This document shows positions 43,312 to 50,874 of a DNA stretch of 64,000 nt, in pieces. The notes beneath the pieces were generated by a model. That model was given only the letters and a program-made list of their open reading frames with translations. It did not search any database and had not been told where the DNA came from. Each line of letters opens with the position of its first letter. Positions within the stretch are counted from its first letter, which is position 1. The DNA lies in contig NZ_BSOW01000001.1 of the NCBI RefSeq assembly GCF_030160715.1, positions 186,001-250,000 of the forward strand, written 5' to 3'. The stretch is from Bradyrhizobium iriomotense. Lineage in GTDB: Bacteria > Pseudomonadota > Alphaproteobacteria > Rhizobiales > Xanthobacteraceae. The position numbers and the translations under genes are program-made.

Positions 43312-44094
43312 ATGCAAAGCAAGAATCTCCTGGAACTGGCGGGTGCGATTTCTTCCGGCGCGGTGCGCGTCGTCGATCTGACCTTTACGCTCAGTCCTGA
43401 TTTCCCGGTCATCGTGCTGCCGCCGGAGTTCGGCCAGGCAGCTCCCGTCCGCATCCAGGAGATTTCGCGATATGACGGTCGCGGCCCGGCCTGGTACTGG
43501 AACAACGTGACGTTCGGCGAGCACACCGGCACGCATTTCGACGCGCCGATTCACTGGTTCACCGGCAAGGACCTGCCGAACAATGCTGTCGACACCATGC
43601 CGCCGAAGGACATGATCGCGCCGGCTTGCGTCATCGATTGCTCGGCAGAGGCGGCGAAGGATCCAGACTTCGTGTTGACGGTCCCGCTTGTTGAAGCCTG
43701 GGAGGCGAAGCACGGACGGATTCCCGAGCGGCACTGGGTTCTGCTGCGCACCGATTGGTCGAAGAAGGGCTGGCGCGACTATTCCAACCTCAGGGATGAC
43801 GGCGCGCACACGCCGGGTCCGAATCCGGCGGTCATGAAATGGCTGGTGGAGGAGCGCCGCATCATCGGCTTCGGCACCGAGACCATCGGCACCGATGCGG
43901 GACAGGCCGGTCATTTCGAGCCACCTTATCCGGCGCATCACTTCCTGCACGGCGCCGGCCGGTATGGCCTTCAGTGCCTCTGCAACCTCGATCAGCTTCC
44001 CGCCACCGGCGCCGTCATCGTGGCTTCGCCCCTGAAGATCCAGAACGGCTCCGGCAGCCCGCTGCGCGTGATCGCCCTGGTTTCGGCGAGCTGA
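43312..44094 (+). CDS. Cyclase-family metal-dependent hydrolase (isatin hydrolase / kynurenine formamidase type)
   Basis: Enzyme of 260 residues from the PF04199 cyclase family, which hydrolyses cyclic amides or formyl-amides with Mn or Zn. The metal site is HTGTHFDAPIHW (two or three His with Asp), preceded by VDLTFTLSPDFPV. ATG 43312 follows CGGAGGA. Known members include kynurenine formamidase and bacterial isatin hydrolase. Immediately downstream of a putative isatin-forming aldolase, isatin hydrolase (isatin to isatinate) is the most attractive assignment; this is inference, and a cyclic amide intermediate of another aromatic route would also fit. Confidence 0.85.
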   Translation: MQSKNLLELAGAISSGAVRVVDLTFTLSPDFPVIVLPPEFGQAAPVRIQEISRYDGRGPAWYWNNVTFGEHTGTHFDAPIHWFTGKDLPNNAVDTMPPKDMIAPACVIDCSAEAAKDPDFVLTVPLVEAWEAKHGRIPERHWVLLRTDWSKKGWRDYSNLRDDGAHTPGPNPAVMKWLVEERRIIGFGTETIGTDAGQAGHFEPPYPAHHFLHGAGRYGLQCLCNLDQLPATGAVIVASPLKIQNGSGSPLRVIALVSAS

Positions 44095-44151
44095 AGCGGG
44101 CGGACGGCGCTTGCCAGACAGAAGAAACGCAAACCAAGAGAGACAGGTGCC

Positions 44152-45309
44152 ATGATCTCGATGAAGACCCTGCTGGCTTCAGCCGTATTACTTGTCGCCG
44201 TTCCGCAAGTCGCGCAGGCGGAGATCCTCGTCGGATTCGTCACCGGCCTCAGCGGGCCGGTGTCGTCGATCGGGATTCCCAACGCGAAGGGGATCGCGGC
44301 AGGGCAGGCCTATGTCGGGGAGATCGGCGAGGAGAAGCTGCGCATCATTCAGCTTGACGACGGATCCGACCCGACGGCGTCGGCGCGCAACGCGCGCAAG
44401 CTGGTCGAGCAGGAGAAGGTCGACATTCTGATTGGAACGTCCGGAGCGCCGCAGACTCTGGCAATGGCGACGGCCGCGATCGAGATGAAGATTCCGATGA
44501 TCGCGGTGTCGCCGATCGCGCCGGTGCCGCCCGGCGATGGCGGGCCCTGGGTCGTGCAGACGCCGCAACCGACGCCGCTTCTCGTCCAGGGTATCGTCGA
44601 TCACATGAAGGCGCGAGGATTGAAGACCGTCGCGTTCATCGGCTTCTCGGATGCATTTGGCGACCTCATGTACGACTCGCTGTCGCAAAGCGCCAAGGCG
44701 GCCGATATCAAGGTCATCGCCAACGAACGCTACGCCAGATCGGATTCGTCGGTGACCGCCCAGGTGCTGCGTGCGATTGCGGCGCGGCCCGACGCCATCA
44801 TGCTCGGCGGCACGGGAACGCCGGGTGCGCTGCCGGTGATCGCTCTGTCAGAGCGCGGATATAAGGGGCCGCTCTACGGCAATCACGGGCTGATCAGCGC
44901 CGATTTCCTGCGTCTCGCCGGCAAGGCTGCCAACGGCATCATCTGCCCGACGGGGCCCGTCACCGCGGCCGAGCAGCTTCCGGCCAGCAATCCAATCCAG
45001 AAGGTTGCCTTGGCTTTTCGCGCGGCCTTCGAGAAGGCGAATGGCGAAGCACCGACCGACTCGTTCTCGTCCTATTCGTTCGACGGCTGGCTGGTGCTGG
45101 CCGATGCGGCCAAACGCGCGATGGCGACCGGCGCCAAGCCGGGTTCGCCGGAATTCCGTACCGCGCTTCGCCAGGCGCTGTTTAGCACCAAGGAGGTGGT
45201 CGGGACGCAGGGGGTCTACTCCTACACGCCGGCGGATCGGCACGGAGTCGACGATCGCTCGCGTGTCCTGGTTCAGATCGAGGACGGAAAATACAAGCTG
45301 CTGCCCTGA
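44152..45309 (+). CDS. LIV-type periplasmic substrate-binding protein (copy 2)
   Basis: Receptor protein of 385 residues (ATG 44152; ATG 44161 possible) with the signal peptide MISMKTLLASAVLLVAVPQVAQA. The mature start EILVGFVTGLSGPVSSIG and RIIQLDDGSDPTASARNARKL repeat the pattern of copy 1 at 37820-38971, clearly a paralogue. No permease or ATPase genes adjoin it, so it probably delivers to the divergent LIV-type transporter. Two receptors could give that transporter two ligands, for instance an indole acid and its nitrile- or amide-derived relative. Confidence 0.9.
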   Translation: MISMKTLLASAVLLVAVPQVAQAEILVGFVTGLSGPVSSIGIPNAKGIAAGQAYVGEIGEEKLRIIQLDDGSDPTASARNARKLVEQEKVDILIGTSGAPQTLAMATAAIEMKIPMIAVSPIAPVPPGDGGPWVVQTPQPTPLLVQGIVDHMKARGLKTVAFIGFSDAFGDLMYDSLSQSAKAADIKVIANERYARSDSSVTAQVLRAIAARPDAIMLGGTGTPGALPVIALSERGYKGPLYGNHGLISADFLRLAGKAANGIICPTGPVTAAEQLPASNPIQKVALAFRAAFEKANGEAPTDSFSSYSFDGWLVLADAAKRAMATGAKPGSPEFRTALRQALFSTKEVVGTQGVYSYTPADRHGVDDRSRVLVQIEDGKYKLLP

Positions 45310-45315
45310 TCGGGC

Positions 45316-46971
45316 GTGATTGTGACGGAGAGCAACGTGCAGGCAAACGGCGGCAAGACGGTGGAGCAGCGTAGTGCGATGCCGGCCTGGGCGCGCGCGG
45401 TGGAGCTGTTTCCACCCGTGGACAGGGTTCTCTCCACCATCCTGACGCGGCAGGCCGAGCGCTACGGCGATCGCGTCCTGCTGGTCGCCGGAGAGACGCG
45501 CTGGACTTATGCGCAGACGGCCGCGATCGCGGCGGCATCCGCCCAGACCCTCATCGACGCCGGGATCAAGCCCGGCGACCGGGTCGCACTGATGTGCTCG
45601 AACCGCCCGGAATTCCTTCAGGTCTATCTGGGCTGCGCGTGGCTCGGCGCAATCGTGGTGCCGATCAATACCGCACTAAGAGGCTTCCAGCTTTCCCATA
45701 TTTTTCGCAACTCGCGGCCTGCGTTGCTCGTCGTCGAGGCACCGTTTGTTGCTGCCATCGAGACGGTGGACGCCGATGTCGAACTGCCGTCGCAGACATG
45801 GATGATCGGGTCTGCCACCGAGACGAAGATATCGTCGGTGCCATTGCCCACCCTTCGATCAGGCGCTCCCGCAGTCGCGGTACGGCCAGGCGATACCGTT
45901 GCCATCCTCTACACGTCAGGCACTACGGGGCCTGCCAAAGGCGTGTGCTGTCCGCAGGCGCAACTGTTCTGGTGGGGCATCTATTCGGCGCGGGCACTAG
46001 GCATCCGCGAGGGCGACGTACTGTTCACGACGCTGCCGCTGTTCCATACCAACGCTCTGAACGCGCTCTATCAGGCTGTCCTCAATGGATGCACTTACGT
46101 CCTGGAGCCGAAATTCTCGGCGTCGGGCTTTTGGGCGGCCGCACGAGCGCACAATGCGACCGTCGGCTATCTGCTCGGGGCCATGGCTTCGATGCTTTTG
46201 GCGCAACCCAGGACGGAGAACGACACAGCCCATCACCTTCGCGTCGCGCTCGGTGGTGGCGTGCCGCCGCAGATCCATCGGCCGTTCCTCGAACGGTTCG
46301 GCGTGCCGCTGGTCGACGGCTATGGATCGACGGAGACCAACTTCGTGTTCGCGGGATCGATCCCGTCCGATCGTCCCGGGACGATGGGTTATCTGGCCGA
46401 CGGCGTTGAAGCCCGCATCGTCGATGAACACGATTCAGAGTTGCCTGATGGGCAGGCGGGCGAGCTTGTCCTTCGCGCCGGGCAGCCCTTTGCGTTTGCC
46501 ACCGGCTATTTCGGCATGCCGGAGAAAACGGTCGATGCCTGGCGAAACCTCTGGTTCCACTCCGGCGATCGCGTCGTTCGCGATTGCGATGGGCACTATC
46601 GCTTCATCGACCGCATGAAGGACTCGATCCGTCGCCGTGGCGAGAACGTGTCCTCCTGGGAGGTCGAGCAGACCATCCAGTCGCATCCCGCTGTTGCGGC
46701 TTGCGCCATCTACCCGTTGCCGTCCGAACTGGGAGAGGACGAGGTCGCCGCCGCGATCCTGCTCGAGCCCGGACAATCCTTGGAGCCCGTCGACATCGTC
46801 AGGCATTGCGAAGGGCAGATCGCCTATTTTGCCATTCCCCGCTATGTGCGCATTGTAAGCCAGATGCCACTGACGGAGAACGGCAAGATCAAGAAGGGTG
46901 TGCTGCGTGATGCGGGCGTGACAGCGGATACGTGGGACCGCGAGGCGGCCGGCATTCGGGTGCGGCGCTAA
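45316..46971 (+). CDS. AMP-dependent acyl-CoA ligase
   Basis: CoA ligase of about 551 residues, GTG start at 45316 or 45322. The AMP-binding loop LYTSGTTGPAKGVC, VDGYGSTETNFVF, WFHSGDRV and RRRGENVSSWEVE are all present, and the final lysine is in LTENGKIKKG. It ends the operon and converges on a MarR gene. Sequence plan resembles the ligase at 7048-8664 (CaiC-like), but the two are distant. It may charge the acid that the neighbouring thiolase-fold aldolase needs as CoA ester, for instance dioxindole-3-acetate. Confidence 0.87.
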   Translation: MIVTESNVQANGGKTVEQRSAMPAWARAVELFPPVDRVLSTILTRQAERYGDRVLLVAGETRWTYAQTAAIAAASAQTLIDAGIKPGDRVALMCSNRPEFLQVYLGCAWLGAIVVPINTALRGFQLSHIFRNSRPALLVVEAPFVAAIETVDADVELPSQTWMIGSATETKISSVPLPTLRSGAPAVAVRPGDTVAILYTSGTTGPAKGVCCPQAQLFWWGIYSARALGIREGDVLFTTLPLFHTNALNALYQAVLNGCTYVLEPKFSASGFWAAARAHNATVGYLLGAMASMLLAQPRTENDTAHHLRVALGGGVPPQIHRPFLERFGVPLVDGYGSTETNFVFAGSIPSDRPGTMGYLADGVEARIVDEHDSELPDGQAGELVLRAGQPFAFATGYFGMPEKTVDAWRNLWFHSGDRVVRDCDGHYRFIDRMKDSIRRRGENVSSWEVEQTIQSHPAVAACAIYPLPSELGEDEVAAAILLEPGQSLEPVDIVRHCEGQIAYFAIPRYVRIVSQMPLTENGKIKKGVLRDAGVTADTWDREAAGIRVRR

Positions 46972-47060
46972 AGCGCGATGAGATTAGGATGAATCGTCAT
47001 CGCGCTTCAGGTTGTTGTTTGAGCATGATCTTTTCGGAAAACCATGCAGGGGTTTTCCGA
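46971..47060. repeat. RIME-like intergenic element with two perfect hairpins, probable bidirectional terminator
   Basis: First hairpin: AAGCGCGATGA (46971-46981) with TCATCGCGCTT (46997-47007). Second: TCGGAAAACC (47034-47043) with GGTTTTCCGA (47051-47060). Between them is TTGAGCATGATCTTT. This block is a widely dispersed Rhizobiales intergenic sequence. It lies between converging genes (CoA ligase and MarR), where it can stop transcription from both sides. Confidence 0.8.
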
Positions 47061-47068
47061 GTCTCGGC

Positions 47069-47590
47069 TCACGGCTTCTGCATCGTGTCCCTGACGGCGC
47101 CCTTGAGCTCGTCGAGCTCGCTGGTCAACCCATCGAGCCGATCAGCCGGGAAGCCCGCGAGCAGCTCGGCCAGCCACGAGCCATGGCTCTTGGCCATGCG
47201 CCTGAATGCTTTCTGACCTTCGACGGTCATGCAAACGATCTGCACGCGCCGATCGAGGTTCGACGGCGTGCGGGTGATGTAACCGTCCGCGACCAGTCGG
47301 TCGACAATGGGGGTGAGGTTTCCGGCGGAGACCATCAGGCGCTTGGGCAGCTCTCCCAGCACCAATCCACTCGGCTCGCGGTCGAGCTGGGCCAGAACGT
47401 CGAAGCGGGGCATGGTGAAATCGAACTCCTCGCGAAACCGCCGCCGCAGCTCGCCCTCGATCAAGGTCGTGCAGGCGAGCAGCCGGAGCCAAAGCCGTGT
47501 CTGAGCCCTGTACTCGGCCTCCTGATCACTCCCGTTCTTCGAAACAGGCGGGGACTCCTTTGCGAGTGCCAAATCAAATCTCCTGGGCAT
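47069..47590 (-). CDS. MarR-family transcriptional regulator
   Basis: Winged-helix regulator of 173 residues with PRFDVLAQLDREPSG, LGELPKRLMVSAGNLTPIVDRLV and the wing SNLDRRVQIVCMTVEGQKAF. It is related to the MarR at 9888-10382, sharing the leucine-rich N-terminal helix and the FDVLAQLDR segment. It converges on the thiolase/cyclase operon and is the natural candidate to control it. A possible half-site, GCCAAAAGTA, is about 45 bases upstream of its start. Confidence 0.9.
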   Translation of the reverse strand: MPRRFDLALAKESPPVSKNGSDQEAEYRAQTRLWLRLLACTTLIEGELRRRFREEFDFTMPRFDVLAQLDREPSGLVLGELPKRLMVSAGNLTPIVDRLVADGYITRTPSNLDRRVQIVCMTVEGQKAFRRMAKSHGSWLAELLAGFPADRLDGLTSELDELKGAVRDTMQKP

Positions 47591-48049
47591 CTAGGCTGGA
47601 AGGCGACGGCTTTGACGTCGTTGCAAGATAGTTTGTGCCAAAAGTAAATTCAAGGCTCGTCCAGGACGCACGGAGTCGGCTCTCCCGTGTGCAGACTTTG
47701 CCGCAGGCGGAAGTGACCGAGCACCGAAAGGCAATCTCTGCGGCTTGCCGACATGCGCCTGGGCAATCCCCTCAGCGGGCCTCATTATTTTATATTTAAA
47801 ATAAATCGATGGCCCGCGTTGACCAACTGCGCCCGGCCAACGTTTCCGACGTCGCGGCAAGCGCGCTACGCGGTGGCATCCACCTTCTCCGCGCGTGGAT
47901 GCGATCGCGATAATAGGGAGATGAACCCGAGCGGCGACAACGCGCAACGGTTTCCGGGGGGCCAGGATGGAAGATCGGAGACGAGCACGACCGCGTGGCG
48001 GTCGCGTCATCTCCAAATGCTTAGTTCGGCCGACGCGCGCGGTCGAGTG
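47591..48049. other. Gene-free gap with an AT palindrome
   Basis: About 460 bases between the MarR gene and the end of the repeat protein gene. It includes ATTTTA-TATT-TAAAAT at 47787-47802, a perfect inverted repeat in an AT-rich patch, which may be a regulator site or the terminator of the secretion operon. No coding signal is seen. Confidence 0.4.
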
Positions 48050-50863
48050 CTAGCCATGGTGGCCGTGGTCCGTCTCGACCGGCGTATCCATGGCTGGAAC
48101 GTGGGTCGCGGCGGCATCGTCGTGTTGCATCGGTTGCAGGCTGTGGTCGGCGTCCGGCGTTCCGTGGGCACCGCCGGCTTCCGCGAAAAGCTGGTCAGGC
48201 GCAATGGGCTGCTGATGATCCATCTGAGGCGTGATCTCGCCCGCCAGATGAGTGTACTCCGGCGCACTTTGATCATGACCGCTGCCATGGAGCGATTGTC
48301 CGGCATCGCCCTCATGGGCCTGAGCCAGCGCGAGATATTCGCTCGCCGGCGACGGCGCGGCGAGGTCGCCGTGATGTTCACCGGCAACGTTGGTGATGTC
48401 GTGCGCGTGCTCGAACGCGGTCGCGCCGCCGACGGCGTCGAAGTGAGAGCCGTCGTGGTCGGTCTGCGATTGCGCGACCAGGTCGTGATAGGGCTGCGCG
48501 GGATCGGACATGTCTGCATGCCCCTGGCCCGCATGCAGACCCGCATCCTCGTGGGTCTCATGTCCACCATGGTCCTGGCCGATGTGCAGTCCCATGTCGT
48601 CGTGGTGATCGTGATCGCCATGGTCCTGGCCGACGTGCAATCCCACGTCACCATGGTGATCATGGTCGCCGTGGTTTTGACCAGTGTGCAGTCCGGTGTC
48701 GCCGCGATGGTCATGATCGCCCTGGTCCTGGCCGATGTGCAGACCCATGTCGCCGTGGTGAGCGTGGTCGCCATGGTCCTGACCTGTGTGCAGCCACATG
48801 TGGTCATGGCCGTCGTGATCGCCGTGGTCCTGTCCATGATGCAGTCCGGTATCACCGCGATCGGCATCATGTGCGCCGGATGGGTGCCCGGCGTGGTGAT
48901 CGGCTGAAAGTGCCGCGGCCATGTGATCGCCGCCGCTCGTGCCCGTAGCAGGTGCATCTGCGTTATGTGCCGTGTCCGAAGCGGCCACGGAGTCTGACGG
49001 ATGTTGGTCGGTGCCTGCTGTATCCGCCGACGTCGTGCTGGCGGATTGCGCTGCGTCGTGGGTGGTCGCATCCGCCGATGTGGTCGCGGCATCGGCAACG
49101 CTCGCAGCTGACGCGCCGACTTGCGTTGTCGTGGCCGTCGCTGCATCCGCGGCTGCGTGCGCACTCGCATCGCTCGTGGTGCCGGTTGTCAGGCTGTCGC
49201 CAGAGGCGTGGGTGCTATGGCCAACCTGATTGCCCTGGTTGACTCCCTGATTGCCTTGGCCGTTGTCGGTGCCGGTGCCGGCCTGCTGACCGGTCTGGCT
49301 GTCAGCTCCAGAGCCGTTGCCTTGGCCGGTGTGATTGCCCTGGTTGACGCCTTGATTGCCTTGGCCGTTGTCCGTTCCAGTGCCGGCTTGCTGGCCTGTC
49401 TGGTTGTCAGCTCCCGAGGCGTTGCCATGGCCGACCTGATTGCCCTGGCTGACTCCCTGATTGCCTTGGCCGTTGTCGGTGCCGGCCTGCTGGCCTGTCT
49501 GGCTGTCAGCTCCAGAGCCGTTGCCTTGGCCGGTGTGATTGCCCTGATTGACGCCTTGGTTGCCTTGGCCGTTGTCCGTTCCAGTGCCGGCTTGCTGGCC
49601 GGTCTGGTTGTCGCTTCCAGAGCCGTTGCCTTGGCCGGTGTGATTGCCCTGGTTGACACCTTGGTTGCCCTGGCCGTTGTCCGTTCCAGTACCGGCTTGC
49701 TGGCCGGTCTGGTTGTCGCTTCCAGAGCCGTTGCCTTGGCCGGTGTGATTGCCCTGGTTGACGCCTTGGTTGCCTTGGCCGTTGTCCGTTCCAGTGCCGG
49801 CTTGCTGGCCTGTCTGGCTGTCACCTCCCGAGCCGTTGCCTGGGCTTGTGCCGGTCGTGCCGGTGTCGCCACCTTGATTGCCGTCACTGCCTTGGTCGCC
49901 CGAGCCATCGCTGCCGCTGCCGCCTGCCTGCTGGCCGGTCTGACCGTCGCCACCCGCGCCGGTGCCTGGGCTTGTACCGGTCGTGCCGGTGTCGCCACCT
50001 TGATTGCCCTGACTGCCTTGGTCGCCCGAGCCATCGCCACCACCGCCGCCCGCCTGCTGGCCAGTCTGTCCGTCACCACCGGAGCCAGTGCCATCACCCG
50101 AGCCGGTGGTGCCGCCACCATGATTGGTCTGATCGCCCGTACCATCACCACCCCCGACAGCAGTCAGTCCGTCGTTGCCTTGGTTGCTCTGGCTTTCCGT
50201 GCCGTCGCCGCTGCCGGCAGTGTGCTGGTTGGTCTGATCGCCGCCGGAAGTCCCGCCGTGCCCTGTGCCGTGATTGCCGGTGCCCGGCTGATCCACAATG
50301 GGTGTGGTGGTCACAGTGGAGCCTTGTGCTACTCCGCGAGCATCAGCGAGGTATTCGCCCTTGCTTGCTTCATCACTGCTGCTCCCGCCACCACCGCCAC
50401 CGGCGTGCGGACCAGCCGGAACGGGTGCTGACTCGTGGGCCAATGCGGATTGGGGCGCTGTTGTGAGCGGCGTCACCAGGCCACCCGAGCCCACGTGAAC
50501 CGGCGCTGCCGTTTGCGGGTGCGATGGTTGATCGGCACCGGCACCGGCGTTGAAGCCGCCGCTGCCGCCAACAGGAAGATTCGTGTCGTCTGCGCCCGAT
50601 GTCGCGCCGCTCGTCTCGTGACCCGTGTGCAGCGGTTCTTCGGAGAGTTGTCTCAACGCATCGATGTCGGCAGATGCACTGCCGTGGCCGGCACCGCCAT
50701 CCGGGCGGGCCAGATCGCCGTCGGGGCCATAGAGCCAGCCGATCGGCATCTCCTCGTGCGCCAGGTCGGGCTGATCAATCGGCCTGTCGATCGCTTTCTT
50801 GAGCTCGTTCTGCGCCGATGACGTCTTCGTGTTCGTTTTTGAATCCTTCGCGGACTTGGTCAT
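48050..50863 (-). CDS. Large repetitive protein with Gly/Gln/Asn/Thr repeats and a His-rich repeat; presumed type I secretion cargo
   Basis: Acidic low-complexity protein of 937 residues, ATG 50863 preceded by GAGGAGGT six bases away; a GTG one codon up is possible. No signal peptide or membrane segment is visible. Layout: a basic/acidic N-terminal region with MPIGWLYGPDGDLARP (40-55); a Gly-Ser-rich linker; two 42-residue units (258-341) and six units of 35 or 33 residues (342-549); an Ala/Thr-rich linker; seven 17-residue His/Asp-rich units (670-785, GLHxGQDHGDHDHH); and a His-containing tail ending DHGHHG. RTX nonapeptides are absent. It follows the HlyD adaptor gene by 8 bases, so it is likely the exported cargo. 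Metal binding by the His repeats is inferred. I do not recognise a named family. Confidence 0.85.
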   Translation of the reverse strand: MTKSAKDSKTNTKTSSAQNELKKAIDRPIDQPDLAHEEMPIGWLYGPDGDLARPDGGAGHGSASADIDALRQLSEEPLHTGHETSGATSGADDTNLPVGGSGGFNAGAGADQPSHPQTAAPVHVGSGGLVTPLTTAPQSALAHESAPVPAGPHAGGGGGGSSSDEASKGEYLADARGVAQGSTVTTTPIVDQPGTGNHGTGHGGTSGGDQTNQHTAGSGDGTESQSNQGNDGLTAVGGGDGTGDQTNHGGGTTGSGDGTGSGGDGQTGQQAGGGGGDGSGDQGSQGNQGGDTGTTGTSPGTGAGGDGQTGQQAGGSGSDGSGDQGSDGNQGGDTGTTGTSPGNGSGGDSQTGQQAGTGTDNGQGNQGVNQGNHTGQGNGSGSDNQTGQQAGTGTDNGQGNQGVNQGNHTGQGNGSGSDNQTGQQAGTGTDNGQGNQGVNQGNHTGQGNGSGADSQTGQQAGTDNGQGNQGVSQGNQVGHGNASGADNQTGQQAGTGTDNGQGNQGVNQGNHTGQGNGSGADSQTGQQAGTGTDNGQGNQGVNQGNQVGHSTHASGDSLTTGTTSDASAHAAADAATATTTQVGASAASVADAATTSADATTHDAAQSASTTSADTAGTDQHPSDSVAASDTAHNADAPATGTSGGDHMAAALSADHHAGHPSGAHDADRGDTGLHHGQDHGDHDGHDHMWLHTGQDHGDHAHHGDMGLHIGQDQGDHDHRGDTGLHTGQNHGDHDHHGDVGLHVGQDHGDHDHHDDMGLHIGQDHGGHETHEDAGLHAGQGHADMSDPAQPYHDLVAQSQTDHDGSHFDAVGGATAFEHAHDITNVAGEHHGDLAAPSPASEYLALAQAHEGDAGQSLHGSGHDQSAPEYTHLAGEITPQMDHQQPIAPDQLFAEAGGAHGTPDADHSLQPMQHDDAAATHVPAMDTPVETDHGHHG
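48509..48856 (-). repeat. Tandem His-rich coding repeats, seven 51-bp units
   Basis: Six full units and one partial of 17 residues, consensus GDxGLHxGQDHGDHDHH. Histidines and aspartates occupy fixed positions while the residues after GD and LH vary (T, M, V; H, T, I, V). More than thirty histidines lie in about 115 residues, which would be a dense divalent-metal or proton-binding surface. Confidence 0.9.
49217..50092 (-). repeat. Tandem coding repeats: two 126-bp and six 105/99-bp units
   Basis: Nucleotide copies are nearly identical. The protein units start with G-N/T-G-S/A-G and contain QTGQQAGTGTDNGQGNQG, then VNQGNHTGQ. The 35-residue units occupy 49217-49840, the fourth being shortened by two residues (lacking one GT); the 42-residue units occupy 49841-50092. 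The pattern suggests recent expansion by slippage or unequal exchange. Confidence 0.9.
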
Positions 50864-50874
50864 CACAGACCTCC

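Noticed and set aside
49217..49840. Regular 105-bp repeats considered as a CRISPR array
   Set aside because: Units are contiguous with no unique spacers, are in frame with a long gene and have no cas genes nearby.
49189..50151. Second minus-strand frame of 320 codons rich in Ala, Thr, Lys and Arg
   Set aside because: Frame-shifted reading of the same tandem repeats; no start site and no sensible ends.
49121..50431. Plus-strand 436-codon frame with hydrophobic repeats (LIALVDALIALAVV type)
   Set aside because: It is the antisense reading of the 105-bp repeats in the minus-strand cargo gene, which has the ribosome site, operon position and non-repetitive ends. Hydrophobicity arises from the repeat composition.
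48050..50863. Repeat protein considered as an RTX toxin or adhesin
   Set aside because: No GGxGxDxUx nonapeptides are found; Gly/Asp runs have different spacing. The link to type I export rests on context only.
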